Assembly (NCBI RefSeq): GCF_001874645.1
Contig: NZ_CP017886.1
Location: forward strand, 1,860,001-1,924,000
Reading direction: 5' to 3'
Origin: Pseudomonas frederiksbergensis
Lineage (GTDB): Bacteria; Pseudomonadota; Gammaproteobacteria; Pseudomonadales; Pseudomonadaceae
DNA length: 64,000 bases
Positions 9,206 through 20,987 of the stretch are shown piece after piece. The translations under genes were made by a program, and so were the position numbers. Every line of letters begins with the position of its first letter. Within the stretch, counting starts at the first letter, position 1. The notes beneath the pieces are model-generated. The model saw only the letters and a program-made list of their open reading frames with translations, made no database searches and was not told where the DNA came from.

Positions 9206-10264
9206 TTAGAGATCGCCAAGGCCGTCGATCAACGCCTGGTTCTGCTCTGGCGTACCGATGGTGATGCGCAGGAACTGGGCAATCCGTTCCTGCTTGAAGT
9301 GCCGGACGATCACGCCTTGCTCGCGCAACTTCGCCGCCAGGCCTGCCGCGTCATGCTGCGGGTGACGGGCGAAGATGAAGTTCGCCGCCGACGGCAACAC
9401 GTCAAACCCCTTCTCCTGCAATTGCTTGACCACCCACTCGCGACTGTCGATCACCAGCCGACAGGTCTTGTCGAAGTGCTCGCGATCGGCAAACGCCGCT
9501 GCCGCACCCACGATCGCCAGGCGATCCAAAGGATAGGAGTTGAAACTGTTCTTGATCCGCTCCAGCGCCTCGATCAGGTCCGGATGCCCCACCGCCAGGC
9601 CCACGCGCAAACCGGCCAGCGAACGCGACTTGGAGAGCGTCTGAGTCACCAGCAGGTTCGGGTAACGGTCGACCAGGCTGATCGCCGTCTCACCGCCGAA
9701 GTCGATATAGGCTTCGTCGACGACCACCACCGTATCTGGGTTGGCCTTGAGGATTTGCTCCACCGCGTCGAGCGCCAACAGGCAACCGGTCGGCGCGTTC
9801 GGGTTGGGGAAAATGATCCCGCCGTTGGGCTTGGCATAGTCCGAGACGCGAATCTGGAACTGCTCGTCCAGCGGCACCGCATCGAATGGAATACCGTACA
9901 AGCCGCAATACACCGGATAAAAGCTGTAGCTGATGTCTGGGAACAGCAGCGGTTGACCGTGCTGGAACAGGCCGTGAAAAACATGGGCCAACACTTCATC
10001 CGAACCATTGCCGAGGAACACCTGATTGCCCTGCACGCCGTAATACTCAGCGACCGCCTGCTTGAGCAGATCGCTGTTGGGGTCTGGGTACAGACGCAGG
10101 TTGTCGTTCAGTTCGGTCTGCATCGCCGCCAGTGCTTTAGGCGATGGACCGTAAGGGTTTTCGTTGGTGTTGAGCTTGACCAGCTTCGCCAGTTTCGGCT
10201 GCTCGCCCGGTACGTACGGCACCAGATCCTTGACGAACGGACTCCAGAATTTACTCATGTTCAT
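9206..10264 (-). CDS. hisC: Histidinol-phosphate aminotransferase
   Basis: This PLP enzyme exchanges the amino group between glutamate and imidazole acetol-phosphate to give histidinol phosphate, the seventh step of histidine synthesis. It is a fold-type I aminotransferase of 352 residues with [12 protein letters not shown] (Lys212 binds PLP), NPNAPTG and DEAYIDF. The start overlaps the hisD stop by four bases (ATGA type), so the two are translationally coupled; an alternative ATG six bases later (MSKFW) is possible. Pseudomonads have a second hisC-like gene elsewhere, so this one need not be the only source of the activity. Confidence 0.95.
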   Translation of the reverse strand: MNMSKFWSPFVKDLVPYVPGEQPKLAKLVKLNTNENPYGPSPKALAAMQTELNDNLRLYPDPNSDLLKQAVAEYYGVQGNQVFLGNGSDEVLAHVFHGLFQHGQPLLFPDISYSFYPVYCGLYGIPFDAVPLDEQFQIRVSDYAKPNGGIIFPNPNAPTGCLLALDAVEQILKANPDTVVVVDEAYIDFGGETAISLVDRYPNLLVTQTLSKSRSLAGLRVGLAVGHPDLIEALERIKNSFNSYPLDRLAIVGAAAAFADREHFDKTCRLVIDSREWVVKQLQEKGFDVLPSAANFIFARHPQHDAAGLAAKLREQGVIVRHFKQERIAQFLRITIGTPEQNQALIDGLGDL

Positions 10265-11598
10265 TTCCCCTGCCCTTCAATGAAGAGCTCGTCAACGATG
10301 CGGTATTCGGCGCTGCGGGCGTGAGCGGTCAGCGACTCGCCACGGGCCAGCACAGAAGCGGTCTTGCCCAGTTCGGAGGCACCCTGCTCGGAGCAGAAGA
10401 TGATCGACGAACGCTTCTGGAAGTCATACACACCCAGCGGCGAGGAGAAACGCGCGGTGCCAGAAGTCGGCAACACGTGGTTGGGACCGGCGCAGTAATC
10501 GCCCAAGGCCTCGGACGTGTGACGGCCCATGAAGATCGCACCGGCGTGGCGGATCAGCGGCAACCAGGCTTGCGGATCCGCGACCGACAATTCCAGGTGT
10601 TCCGGCGCAATGCGGTTGGCCACGTCGATGGCCTGCTGCATGTCGCGAACCTGAATCAGCGCGCCACGGCCATTGATCGAGGTTTCGATGATGTCGGCGC
10701 GTTCCATGGTCGGCAGCAGTTTGGCGATACTGGCCGCCACCTGGTCGAGGAACCCGGCGTCGGGGCTGACCAGAATCGCCTGGGCGTCTTCGTCATGCTC
10801 GGCCTGGGAGAACAGGTCCATGGCGATCCAGTCCGGATCGGTCTGGCCATCGCACACCACGAGGATTTCCGACGGGCCAGCAATCATGTCGATACCAACC
10901 TGGCCAAACACGTGACGCTTGGCGGTGGCGACATAGATGTTGCCCGGTCCGACGACTTTGTCGACCTTCGGCACGCTTTCGGTGCCATAGGCCAGCGCGG
11001 CAACCGCTTGCGCACCACCGATGGTGAACACCCGGTCGACGCCCGCGATGCACGCCGCCGCCAGCACCAGTTCGTTGACTTCACCGCGTGGCGTCGGCAC
11101 GACCATGACCACTTCGGTCACGCCGGCAACCTTCGCCGGAATCGCGTTCATCAACACCGAAGACGGATAGGAAGCTTTGCCACCCGGTACGTACAGACCG
11201 GCGCGATCCAGCGGCGTGACCTTCTGGCCCAGCACCGTGCCGTCAGCTTCGGTGTAGCTCCAGGAGTCCTGCTTCTGCTTTTCGTGGTAGCTGCGCACCC
11301 GCGCCGCGGCTTTTTCCAGCGCTTCGCGCTGAGGCACGGTGATCCGGGTCAGTGCCAGTTCCAGGCGCTCGCGCGGCAGGATCAGGTCGGCCATCGACGC
11401 CACGTGCAGGCCATCGAACTTCTCGGTGAATTCAACCAGCGCCGCGTCACCGCGCTCACGCACAGCCTTGATGATGTCCAGCACCCGCTGATTGACCGAG
11501 TCGTCAGACACACTTTCCCAGCTCAGCAGATGATCCAGATGATGCGCGAAATCCGGGTCAGCAGCGTTGAGTCGGCGAATTGCAGTCGGTGCGGTCAT
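10261..11598 (-). CDS. hisD: Histidinol dehydrogenase
   Basis: It oxidises L-histidinol to histidine with two NAD+, the last step of the pathway, using a zinc ion. The 445-residue sequence has the family signature around [13 protein letters not shown] and the C-terminal His/Asp-rich zinc region ([18 protein letters not shown]). The frame is open upstream for 22 more codons, but [17 protein letters not shown] matches family starts, so that ATG is used here. It lies between hisG (125 bases upstream) and hisC (four-base overlap) in the hisG-hisD-hisC block downstream of murA. Confidence 0.95.
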   Translation of the reverse strand: MTAPTAIRRLNAADPDFAHHLDHLLSWESVSDDSVNQRVLDIIKAVRERGDAALVEFTEKFDGLHVASMADLILPRERLELALTRITVPQREALEKAAARVRSYHEKQKQDSWSYTEADGTVLGQKVTPLDRAGLYVPGGKASYPSSVLMNAIPAKVAGVTEVVMVVPTPRGEVNELVLAAACIAGVDRVFTIGGAQAVAALAYGTESVPKVDKVVGPGNIYVATAKRHVFGQVGIDMIAGPSEILVVCDGQTDPDWIAMDLFSQAEHDEDAQAILVSPDAGFLDQVAASIAKLLPTMERADIIETSINGRGALIQVRDMQQAIDVANRIAPEHLELSVADPQAWLPLIRHAGAIFMGRHTSEALGDYCAGPNHVLPTSGTARFSSPLGVYDFQKRSSIIFCSEQGASELGKTASVLARGESLTAHARSAEYRIVDELFIEGQGK

Positions 11599-11722
11599 AG
11601 CGAGAGCCTCATAGGATTGGCGAAAACTCAGGTACCCGAAGCTACTATCGATCCGCTTGGGCACCTGAGAATTCTGGCTATGAGGCGGATAGACGGGCGC
11701 GACTCAACGTTGCGCTGGTGAA

Positions 11723-12358
11723 TCAGCCGCGGTGTCGAGACTCCACTGCCTTGCGCAGGGTGTCGATCAACGCCTGGATACGAGCGTGCTGCATTTTCAT
11801 CGAAGCTTTGTTGACGATCAGCCGGGAGCTGATGGCAGCAATGAAATCCTGTGGCTCCAGGCCGTTGGCCCGCAGCGTGTTACCGGTATCGACCACGTCG
11901 ATGATCTTGTCCGCCAGACCGATCAGCGGTGCCAGCTCCATCGAGCCATAAAGCTTGATGATGTCGACCTGACGGCCCTGCTCGGCGTAATAACGCTTGG
12001 CAACGTTGACGAACTTGGTAGCGATGCGCAGACGGCCCTTGGGCTCGACCGCACCGATTTTACCGGCGGTCATCAGCTTGCACTGGGCAATTTGCAGATC
12101 CAGTGGCTCGTACAGGCCCTGGCCGCCGTATTCCATCAGCACATCTTTACCGGCGACGCCCAGGTCAGCGGCGCCATGCTCGACGTAGGTCGGCACATCG
12201 GTGGCGCGCACGATCAGCAAGCGCACATCGGCCTGGGTCGTGGGGATGATCAGCTTGCGGCTCTTGTCCGGATTCTCGGTCGGCACGATGCCCGCTTCAG
12301 CCAGAAGCGGCAGGGTGTCGTCGAGGATGCGGCCCTTGGACAGTGCGATGGTCAACAT
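11723..12358 (-). CDS. hisG: ATP phosphoribosyltransferase, short form
   Basis: It catalyses the committed first step of histidine synthesis, joining ATP and PRPP. At 211 residues it is the short (HisGS) type, which lacks the C-terminal histidine-sensing domain and in known cases needs the HisZ regulatory subunit; hisZ is not in this window. Family features include the N-terminal [18 protein letters not shown] and the PRPP-binding region [16 protein letters not shown]. Upstream lie a small possible leader reading frame with a strong ribosome site and a GC-rich hairpin, which may affect its translation. Confidence 0.95.
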   Translation of the reverse strand: MLTIALSKGRILDDTLPLLAEAGIVPTENPDKSRKLIIPTTQADVRLLIVRATDVPTYVEHGAADLGVAGKDVLMEYGGQGLYEPLDLQIAQCKLMTAGKIGAVEPKGRLRIATKFVNVAKRYYAEQGRQVDIIKLYGSMELAPLIGLADKIIDVVDTGNTLRANGLEPQDFIAAISSRLIVNKASMKMQHARIQALIDTLRKAVESRHRG

Positions 12359-12366
12359 GGGAAACG

Positions 12367-12456
12367 TCAGTCCTTATCAGGATACTTATGCCCGGTCACA
12401 AACGGCGCCGGACAAACGTCGAGCCTGAAACGACAGGCTCGACTTGAACGATTCAA
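12367..12456 (-). CDS. Possible 29-residue leader ORF before hisG
   Basis: A TTG codon follows an unusually strong AAGGAGGT by nine bases and opens a 29-codon frame whose TGA ends eight bases before the hisG ATG, close enough for translational coupling. The AAGGAGGT sits in the loop of a GGGCAC/GTGCCC hairpin (12463-12480). The peptide ([11 protein letters not shown]...GHKYPDKD) has only one histidine, so it is not a classical attenuation leader. The product may be incidental, and conservation is unknown to me. Confidence 0.3.
   Translation of the reverse strand: MNRSSRACRFRLDVCPAPFVTGHKYPDKD
12418..12443 (-). terminator. Strong stem-loop between murA and hisG
   Basis: GTCGAGCCTG pairs perfectly with CAGGCTCGAC around a six-base loop. 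It lacks a T-run, so it may be a processing or pausing signal rather than a full terminator. It lies inside the possible leader ORF. Confidence 0.5.
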
Positions 12457-12491
12457 CAGTCGGGCACCTCCTTGTGCCCATAAAGCAGAAA

Positions 12492-14031
<1,540 letters not shown>

Positions 14032-14145
14032 GCTCAACCTCAATCGGCGCCCTGTGCGCGCGGGTCGGACATCATACAAAAAAGCCCCGCGCCTGCGAAC
14101 CCCGCATAGCAGGACTCTGACGGGGGACTTCTTTATAGATGATAG

Positions 14146-14451
14146 TTATGGGTGCGCCAAGAGCTCGGTCAATTCGCTGACCTGAGCGATTTCACGCATG
14201 TCGTCAGGCAGAGCACGGATGCTCAGTGCCTTGCCCGCCGCTTGCGCGTCACGCATGAAACACAGCAACAACGACAAACCGACGCTGCTGGACTTTTGCA
14301 CACCCGAGCAATCAAGTACCAATGCCGACACCGTACTCGATTTGATCAACGCCTGGCCCTGCTTGCGCAGAGCCGGCCCGGTACGGTAATCGAGTACACC
14401 ACTGAGCATCAGCTCACCGGCCTCGCCCATGCTGACAGCCGACTCACTCAT
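14146..14451 (-). CDS. mlaB: STAS-domain subunit of the Mla transporter
   Basis: MlaB binds the MlaF ATPase in the inner-membrane MlaFEDB complex and sets its activity. The 101-residue product is a single STAS domain; LDCSGVQKSSSVGLSLLL is the conserved loop and helix region, with the Ser/Thr position that faces MlaF. The ATG overlaps the mlaC stop by four bases, so it is translated with the rest of the operon. Confidence 0.9.
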   Translation of the reverse strand: MSESAVSMGEAGELMLSGVLDYRTGPALRKQGQALIKSSTVSALVLDCSGVQKSSSVGLSLLLCFMRDAQAAGKALSIRALPDDMREIAQVSELTELLAHP

Positions 14452-15110
14452 TGAGCTGGCTTCTTCTGGGTCGTTTCCGCTTCGGTCTTTTCCTTGGCTT
14501 TGGCGACTTCACCGGCCCAACCATTGATGGTCGCGTCCAGGTTATTGCCATTGCGCTGCATCGCGTCGCTGAACTGATCACGGAACAGTTTGCCGATGTT
14601 GATGCCGTTGATGATCACGTTACGCAGTTTCCACTCGCCATTGATCTTTTCGAGTGTGTAAGACACAGGGTAGATTGCGCCATTGCTGCCTTTGACCGTC
14701 ATACCAACGGTTGTACGGTCTCCCGACTCGTCCTTGGCAGGGTCAACGACAATGCCCTGATTGTTGTACTCGAGCAAGGCATTGCCATAGAACTGGAACA
14801 GGCCACGCTTGAAGTTATCTTCAAAGGTTTTCATTTGCGCAGGGGTGGCATTGCGCGAGTACTTGACCGTCATGATGCTCTTGGAGATGCCCTCGGCATC
14901 CACCACCGGCCCAACGATGGTGTTCAAGGCATCGTAAAAGCCTTTCGGATCCTGCTTGTACTTCGCTTTATTGGCCGACAGATCGGCGAGCAACCGAGTG
15001 GTGGTGTCCTGCACGATATCGTGTGCGGACGGCGCAGCCATGGCGTTAGCCATGAACGGCAAGACCGCAAGTAATACCAACAGGCCACGTCGCAAGGTAG
15101 AGATCATCAA
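14448..15110 (-). CDS. mlaC: Periplasmic phospholipid shuttle MlaC
   Basis: MlaC carries single phospholipids across the periplasm between the outer-membrane MlaA-porin complex and the inner-membrane MlaFEDB pump, keeping the outer leaflet free of phospholipid. It has a signal peptide (hydrophobic core to about residue 25, ending AMA-AP) followed by the Ttg2/toluene-tolerance family domain. The length is 220 residues including a Lys/Glu/Ala-rich C-terminal tail. Two adjacent Met codons (15110 and 15107) could both start it. This operon is known as ttg2 in solvent-tolerant P. putida. Confidence 0.94.
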   Translation of the reverse strand: MMISTLRRGLLVLLAVLPFMANAMAAPSAHDIVQDTTTRLLADLSANKAKYKQDPKGFYDALNTIVGPVVDAEGISKSIMTVKYSRNATPAQMKTFEDNFKRGLFQFYGNALLEYNNQGIVVDPAKDESGDRTTVGMTVKGSNGAIYPVSYTLEKINGEWKLRNVIINGINIGKLFRDQFSDAMQRNGNNLDATINGWAGEVAKAKEKTEAETTQKKPAQ

Positions 15111-15118
15111 AAAACTCC

Positions 15119-15586
15119 TTATTTGGCGTCTTTGCTAACGGTGTTGAGCAGGAATTTACCGATCAGGTCTTCAAGCACCAGCGACGACTGCGTGTCATGG
15201 ATAGTTCCACCATCCTTGAGCAGGGCCTGTTCCCCGCCCACGCTGATACCGATGTACTTCTCGCCCAACAGGCCCGCGGTGAGAATAGATGCAGTGGAGT
15301 CCGTCGGCAGATTATCTACGCGTTTCTCCAACTGCAGCGTCACTCGACCGGTGAAACTGTCGCGATCCAGATCGATAGCCGTGACCTTGCCGATGGTCAC
15401 ACCGGCCATGGTCACTTTTGATCTGACCGTCAAACCGGCGATATTGTCGAAATACGCATAAAGTTTATAGCTGTCGGTGCTCGAAACAGGGGACAGTCCA
15501 CTGACCCGCAGAGCAAGCAACACTAAAGCCAGGATGCCAGCCAGCAAGAAAAGGCCGACACCGATTTCCAGGGTGCGGTTTTGCAT
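15119..15586 (-). CDS. mlaD: MCE-domain lipid-binding subunit MlaD
   Basis: MlaD is anchored by one N-terminal helix (residues about 7-27) and forms a hexameric MCE ring in the periplasm through which phospholipids pass between MlaE and MlaC. The 155 residues hold one MCE domain (VTMAGVTIGKV, then a TAGLLGEKYIGIS motif). The start codon overlaps the mlaE stop by one base (TGATG), and mlaC follows after eight bases. Confidence 0.95.
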   Translation of the reverse strand: MQNRTLEIGVGLFLLAGILALVLLALRVSGLSPVSSTDSYKLYAYFDNIAGLTVRSKVTMAGVTIGKVTAIDLDRDSFTGRVTLQLEKRVDNLPTDSTASILTAGLLGEKYIGISVGGEQALLKDGGTIHDTQSSLVLEDLIGKFLLNTVSKDAK

Positions 15587-16383
15587 CAGAAATCTCCAAA
15601 CATCAAGGCAGTCAAAATAAAGTCCAGGCCGAGAATGGCCAATGAGGCATACACCACGGTCTTGGTGGTGGCACGACTGATCCCTTCTGAAGTGGGCTCG
15701 CAGTCATAGCCTTGGAACACGGCGATCCAGGTCACGACAAAGGCAAAGACGATGCTTTTAATGATGCCATTGAGCACATCACCGTCAAATGTCACGCTGT
15801 TTTGCATGTTCGACCAGTAGGAGCCTTCATACACACCCAACCAGTCGACAGCCACCCAGGAACCACCCCAGATACCGACCACGCTGAAAATCATCGCCAG
15901 CAGCGGCAGGGAAATGAAGCCGGCCCACAGGCGCGGGGCAATAATGTACTTGAGCGGGTCGACGCCAATCATTTCCAGACTGGACAACTGCTCGGTGGAC
16001 TTCATGTTGCCGATTTCAGCGGTCAACGCAGAACCGGCACGCCCGGCGAACAGCAACGCGGTCACCACCGGTCCCAGTTCACGCAGCAGCGTCAGCGCAA
16101 CCATCTGCCCGACCGCCTGCTCCGAACCGTAACTGGACAAAATGTTGAAGCCTTGCAGCGCCAGCACCATGCCGATGAATATCCCGGAGACCACGATGAT
16201 CACCAGGGACATCACGCCGACCGAGTGCAGTTGCTTGACCAGCAAGCCAAATGCGCCACTGATGCCACCACGCCCCAGCAGGGCGTGAAACAGAAACAGC
16301 GATGAGCGACCGAGTACCGCGATGCTGTCGATGCCGGCCTGGCCGAATCGACGAACTCTCTCTATTAGTGAAATCTTGCGCAT
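15586..16383 (-). CDS. mlaE: Mla ABC transporter permease MlaE
   Basis: This is the membrane permease of the MlaFEDB complex, a 265-residue protein with about five to six membrane helices and the conserved cytoplasmic sequence [25 protein letters not shown], which contacts the ATPase. It overlaps mlaF upstream and mlaD downstream by one base each, so the subunits are tightly coupled. No irregularities were seen. Confidence 0.95.
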   Translation of the reverse strand: MRKISLIERVRRFGQAGIDSIAVLGRSSLFLFHALLGRGGISGAFGLLVKQLHSVGVMSLVIIVVSGIFIGMVLALQGFNILSSYGSEQAVGQMVALTLLRELGPVVTALLFAGRAGSALTAEIGNMKSTEQLSSLEMIGVDPLKYIIAPRLWAGFISLPLLAMIFSVVGIWGGSWVAVDWLGVYEGSYWSNMQNSVTFDGDVLNGIIKSIVFAFVVTWIAVFQGYDCEPTSEGISRATTKTVVYASLAILGLDFILTALMFGDF

Positions 16384-17192
16384 CAGCGCTTCCCCAGAAG
16401 ATCTGCGCGGTAATCCGTCGCTGGAAAGTGGAACGGTACCGGCCCGTCTGGATCACCCTTCATGAATTGGTGAATCCGCGGATTATCGGAGTTCATCAGC
16501 TCATCGGGAGTCCCCTGCCCCAACACCTGCCCATCGCCCACGACATACAGGTAATCGGCAATGCTCGCGGTTTCAGCCAGATCATGGGAGACCACGATGC
16601 TGGTGATGCCCAAGGCGTCGTTAAGCAGACGGATCAGGCGTACCAGAACGCCCATGGCGATCGGGTCCTGACCGACAAATGGCTCGTCGTACATCAAAAT
16701 TTGCGGATCGAGGGCAATGGCCCGTGCCAGCGCGACACGACGTTTCATGCCGCCGGACAGCTCATCGGGCATCAGGTCGATGGCACCGCGCAACCCCACC
16801 GCCTGCAATTTGAGCAAGACGATGTCACGGATCATTTCATCCGGAAGTTGGGTGTGAACACGCAACGGAAAGGCAATGTTTTCGAAAACATCGAGGTCCG
16901 TGAACAGCGCGCCGCTCTGGAACAGCACGCCCATATGCTTGCGCGCATCAAACAGATCGCTACGAGACAGCGTGGGTAAATTTTGCCCGTTGACCCACAC
17001 TTCGCCACTTGAAGGGCGCAACTGCGCGCCCATCAGGCGCAACAGTGTGGTTTTTCCGCAACCGGAAGGTCCCATGATGCCGGTGACCTTACCGCGCGGA
17101 ATGCGAATATCGACGTTATTGAAAATGCTGCGCGCGCCGCGCTTGAAGGACACTCCCTTCAGCTCGACCGCGTAGGCGTTATCGGCACTCAT
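16383..17192 (-). CDS. mlaF: Mla ABC transporter ATP-binding protein MlaF
   Basis: This is the ATPase that powers phospholipid movement by the Mla system. All nucleotide-binding motifs are present: Walker [10 protein letters not shown] (41-49), signature LSGGMKRR near 145, Walker B ILMYDEPF near 170 and a switch histidine in VVSHD. The length is 269 residues. It is the first gene of the mlaFEDCB-ibaG-murA block and is divergent from kdsD; the roughly 275-base gap should hold both promoters. Confidence 0.95.
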   Translation of the reverse strand: MSADNAYAVELKGVSFKRGARSIFNNVDIRIPRGKVTGIMGPSGCGKTTLLRLMGAQLRPSSGEVWVNGQNLPTLSRSDLFDARKHMGVLFQSGALFTDLDVFENIAFPLRVHTQLPDEMIRDIVLLKLQAVGLRGAIDLMPDELSGGMKRRVALARAIALDPQILMYDEPFVGQDPIAMGVLVRLIRLLNDALGITSIVVSHDLAETASIADYLYVVGDGQVLGQGTPDELMNSDNPRIHQFMKGDPDGPVPFHFPATDYRADLLGKR

Positions 17193-17428
17193 CTAAACTC
17201 CTTGCGATGCAAGCCTCTCACTCGGACGCCGCGCTCTCTGCCGAGAGCACATACATCCTGGGCAGGCCGAACTGGCGACGAACTATATCACTGCTAACAC
17301 AAAGCGCCCAAGGCCGAAGCCAGCGGCGTTCAGCATCAAGACAGGCAAAAAGCCGCACGTTTCATCGTTTAGGGGAGCAGCCTGAACAAAGCACGACGAA
17401 CTAACGTGAGGGATTTGATCATTACCGC

Positions 17429-17434
17429 TATAAT
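17429..17434 (+). promoter_or_regulatory. Candidate -10 of the kdsD operon
   Basis: A consensus TATAAT stands about 35 bases before the chosen kdsD ATG. No good -35 is visible at the right spacing. The placement also argues against the upstream in-frame start for kdsD, which would lie ahead of this promoter. Confidence 0.45.
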
Positions 17435-17468
17435 CGCCGCCTTTTCATCAGGCTATACGATTTCTGAC

Positions 17469-18443
17469 ATGAGCCAATCCAGCGACCTGATTCAATCAGC
17501 ACAACGCACCATCCGCCTCGAGCTTGAAGCCGTAGAAGGCTTGCTGGCCCACATCGACGCAGATTTCGTACGCGCTTGCGAGATGATTCTGGCCAGCAAA
17601 GGCCGCGTGGTTGTGGTCGGCATGGGTAAATCCGGGCACATCGGCAACAAGATTGCGGCCACCCTCGCCAGCACCGGCACCACGGCTTTTTTCGTACACC
17701 CGGCCGAAGCCAGTCATGGCGACATGGGCATGATCACTCGCGATGACATCATCCTCGCGCTGTCGAACTCCGGCTCCACCAACGAAATCGTCACGCTACT
17801 GCCACTGATCAAGCGTCTGGGCATCAAACTGATCAGCCTGACCGGCAATCCTGATTCGCCATTGGCGAAGGCTGCCGAAGTGAACCTCAATGTTCATGTC
17901 GAGCACGAAGCGTGCCCGCTGAACCTGGCACCGACCTCGTCCACCACGGCGGCGCTGGTAATGGGTGATGCACTGGCCGTTGCCTTGCTGGAGGCCCGCG
18001 GTTTCACTGCCGAAGACTTCGCGTTTTCACACCCTGGCGGCGCTCTGGGTCGCCGCTTGTTGCTGAAAGTCGAAAATGTCATGCACGCGGGCCAGGAGTT
18101 GCCGCAAGTCGTGCGCGGCACCCTGCTCAAAGACGCGCTGATGGAAATGACCCGCAAGGGCCTGGGCATGACCGTGGTACTGGAAGCTGACGGCAAACTC
18201 GCCGGCATTTTCACGGACGGCGACCTGCGCCGCACACTGGACCGGACCATCGACATCCATCAAACCACCATTGACGACGTCATGACGCCTCATGGCAAGA
18301 CGGCGCGCGCCGAAATGCTCGCCGCCGAAGCCCTGAAAATCATGGAAGACCACAAAATCAGCGCACTGGTGGTGGTCGACAGCGAGGACCGTCCGGTGGG
18401 CGCCTTGAACATGCACGATTTGCTGCGTGCGGGAGTCATGTAA
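17469..18443 (+). CDS. kdsD: Arabinose-5-phosphate isomerase
   Basis: It converts ribulose 5-phosphate to arabinose 5-phosphate, the first step towards the LPS sugar KDO. An N-terminal SIS sugar-isomerase domain (VVVGMGKSGHIGNKIAATLASTG; HPAEASHGDMGM) is followed by a pair of CBS domains from about residue 205. The 324 residues from MSQSSDLIQSAQRTIRLE match family length. An in-frame ATG 21 codons upstream is rejected because the predicted -10 lies between the two. The stop overlaps the kdsC start (TAATG), beginning the kdsD-kdsC-lptC-lptA-lptB operon. Confidence 0.95.
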   Translation: MSQSSDLIQSAQRTIRLELEAVEGLLAHIDADFVRACEMILASKGRVVVVGMGKSGHIGNKIAATLASTGTTAFFVHPAEASHGDMGMITRDDIILALSNSGSTNEIVTLLPLIKRLGIKLISLTGNPDSPLAKAAEVNLNVHVEHEACPLNLAPTSSTTAALVMGDALAVALLEARGFTAEDFAFSHPGGALGRRLLLKVENVMHAGQELPQVVRGTLLKDALMEMTRKGLGMTVVLEADGKLAGIFTDGDLRRTLDRTIDIHQTTIDDVMTPHGKTARAEMLAAEALKIMEDHKISALVVVDSEDRPVGALNMHDLLRAGVM

Positions 18444-18967
18444 TGAGCACGGACCTGCTGCAACGTGGCAAAAACATCAAACTCGCGGTTTTCGACGTCG
18501 ATGGCGTGCTGACCGACGGTCGCCTGTACTTTCTCGAAGACGGCAGTGAGTTCAAGACGTTCAACACCCTCGACGGCCAGGGCATCAAGATGCTGATGGC
18601 CTCCGGCGTGACGACCGCCATCATCAGTGGACGCAAGACCCCGGTGGTCGAGCGTCGCGCCAAAAACCTTGGCATTCCTCACCTGTACCAGGGCCGCGAG
18701 GACAAACTGGTGGTGCTCGACGAGCTTCTGGCGCAACTGGGCCTAAGCTATGAACAGGTTGCCTACCTGGGCGACGACCTGCCGGACCTGCCGGTGATTC
18801 GCCGTGTTGGTCTGGGCATGGCAGTGGCCAACGCCGCCAGCTTCGTCCGCGAACAGGCTCATGGCATCACTCAGGCCCGTGGCGGCGAAGGTGCTGCTCG
18901 CGAGTTCTGCGAGCTGATCCTGCGCGCCCAGGGCAACCTTGAAGCGGCTAATGCCGCGTACCTGTGA
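18443..18967 (+). CDS. kdsC: 3-deoxy-D-manno-octulosonate 8-phosphate phosphatase
   Basis: KdsC removes the phosphate from KDO 8-phosphate to give free KDO for LPS core synthesis. It is a small C0-type HAD phosphatase of 174 residues with no cap domain. Motif I is FDVDGVLTDG (Asp18 nucleophile, Asp20 general acid), and the C-terminal acid motif is GDDLPDLPV. It overlaps kdsD by one base and precedes lptC by eight bases. Confidence 0.95.
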   Translation: MSTDLLQRGKNIKLAVFDVDGVLTDGRLYFLEDGSEFKTFNTLDGQGIKMLMASGVTTAIISGRKTPVVERRAKNLGIPHLYQGREDKLVVLDELLAQLGLSYEQVAYLGDDLPDLPVIRRVGLGMAVANAASFVREQAHGITQARGGEGAAREFCELILRAQGNLEAANAAYL

Positions 18968-18974
18968 GCCACTT

Positions 18975-19547
18975 ATGCTGAGCAAGAAGATTCGCAACAT
19001 ACTGTTTTTCGGGGTTATTGCCGCGCTACTCGCGGCCGTTGGCTACTGGAACATCAGCCCGGAACGTTTTCTCGACAAACCGGTAGCGCACGTCGACGAG
19101 AGCCAGATCGACTACTACGCCATCAACGCCCACAGCGTGCAGTATCTGCCCGATGGTAAATTGCAGTACGACTTGACGTCCGACAAGGTCGAGCACATCA
19201 AAGCCACCGACATCACCCTGCTGACCAAGCCCGACCTGAACATGTACCGGGGCACTGCATTCCCCTGGCACGTCCAGAGCGAACGTGGCGAGGTCAATTC
19301 GGGCGGCACCGAAGTTGAATTGATCGACTCGGTACGTATCGCACGTACGGATGAGCAGAACCGTCCGATGCTGATTACCAGTAGTCGTATGACTGTATTC
19401 CCGCAACAGCAATATGCGCAGACCGAGCAAGCCGTTAGAATCGACGGCGCTGGTGGTGTATCGACTGGTAACGGAATGAAAGCGTATTTGAAAGACAGCA
19501 GGATACACCTGCTATCGAACGTAAGAGGACAGTATGAGGCTCGTTAA
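18975..19547 (+). CDS. lptC: LPS export protein LptC
   Basis: LptC is the bitopic inner-membrane member of the Lpt bridge. It takes LPS from LptB2FG and passes it to periplasmic LptA. The 190-residue product has one N-terminal membrane helix (about residues 7-25) and an OstA/LptA-like beta-jellyroll domain. The frame opens 12 codons earlier, inside kdsC, but MLSKKIRNILFFG matches the family start. The last 14 bases overlap lptA. Confidence 0.92.
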   Translation: MLSKKIRNILFFGVIAALLAAVGYWNISPERFLDKPVAHVDESQIDYYAINAHSVQYLPDGKLQYDLTSDKVEHIKATDITLLTKPDLNMYRGTAFPWHVQSERGEVNSGGTEVELIDSVRIARTDEQNRPMLITSSRMTVFPQQQYAQTEQAVRIDGAGGVSTGNGMKAYLKDSRIHLLSNVRGQYEAR

Positions 19548-20079
19548 AACTCTCCCTATTTTGCTCAGTCTGGGCGCAGCACTGGGAAGCGTGAGCGCCT
19601 GGGCTCTGCCGAACGATAGCCAGCAACCCATTCGCATTCAGGCTGACGACGCTCAGCTGGATGACAAACAGGGCATCGCCACCTACAAAGGTGACGTGAT
19701 CATCATCCAGGGCTCGATGAAAATCACCGGCAACACTGTGACCATCACCCGCACCAAAACCGGCGATATCGATGTCGTGACCTCGGTGGGCAACCTGGCG
19801 TATTTCGAGCAACTGCAGAAGGTTGGCGATCCGCAGCCGGTCAAGGGTTATGGGGTAACTATCCAGTACCATGCCGCGCAAAACCGCATCGTACTGATTG
19901 ACCGCGCCAAGGTGATCAACGAAGGCAACACCACCGAAGGCGAGAAAATCGTCTACGACACCGTCAAGCAGGTTGCTAACGCAGGCCGCGCTACCGGCGC
20001 CTCGGTGACTGCGCCGCGCCCACGGGTCGACATGGTTATCCAGCCGAAAAAGAAAACCGACGAGCAGAAGGCCCAGTAA
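19534..20079 (+). CDS. lptA: Periplasmic LPS-bridge protein LptA
   Basis: LptA polymerises through its beta-jellyroll to form the periplasmic bridge carrying LPS from LptC to outer-membrane LptD. It has a clear signal peptide (cleavage near [10 protein letters not shown]) and the conserved OstA-like sequence [29 protein letters not shown]. The 181 residues end in a basic Lys/Arg-rich tail. It overlaps lptC by 14 bases and lptB by one base. Confidence 0.94.
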   Translation: MRLVKTLPILLSLGAALGSVSAWALPNDSQQPIRIQADDAQLDDKQGIATYKGDVIIIQGSMKITGNTVTITRTKTGDIDVVTSVGNLAYFEQLQKVGDPQPVKGYGVTIQYHAAQNRIVLIDRAKVINEGNTTEGEKIVYDTVKQVANAGRATGASVTAPRPRVDMVIQPKKKTDEQKAQ

Positions 20080-20804
20080 TGGCAACTCTGAAAGCTCAGC
20101 ATCTGGCCAAGAGCTACAAGAGCCGCCAGGTCGTGCGTGACGTCAGCCTGTCGATCGACAGCGGCCAGATCGTTGGCCTGCTTGGCCCGAACGGCGCCGG
20201 CAAGACGACCTGCTTCTACATGATCGTGGGCCTGGTTCAGGCCGATCAGGGGCGCGTACTGATCGACGACCTGGACGTCAGCCACCAGCCAATGCACGGG
20301 CGTGCACGAGCGGGTATCGGCTATCTGCCACAAGAAGCGTCGATCTTCCGCAAACTCTCGGTCGCCGACAACATCATGGCCATCCTCGAGACCCGCAAGG
20401 AACTCGACAAGGCCGGTCGTCGCAAAGAGCTGGAAAGCCTGCTGCAGGAATTCCACATCAACCACATCCGCGACAACCTCGGCATGAGCCTTTCCGGTGG
20501 CGAACGTCGCCGCGTGGAAATCGCTCGCGCCCTGGCCACGGCACCAAAATTCATCCTGCTCGACGAACCTTTCGCCGGCGTGGACCCGATTTCGGTGGGC
20601 GACATCAAGCAGATCATTCATCACCTCAAGGCCAAGGGTATCGGCGTGCTGATCACGGACCACAACGTTCGTGAAACCCTGGACATCTGCGAAACCGCCT
20701 ACATCGTCAACGACGGCCAACTGATTGCCGAAGGCGACGCCGAAACCATCCTGGCCAACGACCTGGTCAAGGAAGTGTATCTGGGCCATGAGTTCCGCCT
20801 GTAA
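20079..20804 (+). CDS. lptB: LPS export ABC transporter ATPase LptB
   Basis: This is the ATPase that drives LPS extraction from the inner membrane together with LptF and LptG, which are encoded elsewhere. Walker [10 protein letters not shown], signature [15 protein letters not shown], Walker [14 protein letters not shown] and switch His (TDHNVRE) are all intact in 241 residues. It is the last gene of the kds-lpt operon. A separate promoter for rpoN lies in the 183-base gap that follows. Confidence 0.96.
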   Translation: MATLKAQHLAKSYKSRQVVRDVSLSIDSGQIVGLLGPNGAGKTTCFYMIVGLVQADQGRVLIDDLDVSHQPMHGRARAGIGYLPQEASIFRKLSVADNIMAILETRKELDKAGRRKELESLLQEFHINHIRDNLGMSLSGGERRRVEIARALATAPKFILLDEPFAGVDPISVGDIKQIIHHLKAKGIGVLITDHNVRETLDICETAYIVNDGQLIAEGDAETILANDLVKEVYLGHEFRL

Positions 20805-20904
20805 GCACTGAGGTGTCCGGTCAGTCGTCGGAGCGCTTGTCCCAATAAAAAACTAAACGTATTTATTGTTACAGCGCTCTAGGCAAACACTTCAGTTTCA
20901 GGCA

Positions 20905-20910
20905 TATAAT
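20905..20910 (+). promoter_or_regulatory. Candidate -10 of rpoN
   Basis: TATAAT occurs about 80 bases before the rpoN ATG. The leader then contains two short GC-rich palindromes (GGCGC-TCCG-GCGCC and GGCGCATGTGCGCC), which could fold in the mRNA. No strong -35 is visible. Confidence 0.4.
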
Positions 20911-20987
20911 TTGCTTATGTTTGGCGCTCCGGCGCCCTGTAGTGGATGGCGCATGTGCGCCGGCGAATAAGGTGTTAAGCCCCTGCC

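Noticed and set aside
17406..17468. Upstream in-frame start for KdsD
   Set aside because: The TATAAT promoter element lies between the two starts, and family proteins begin at MSQSSDL.
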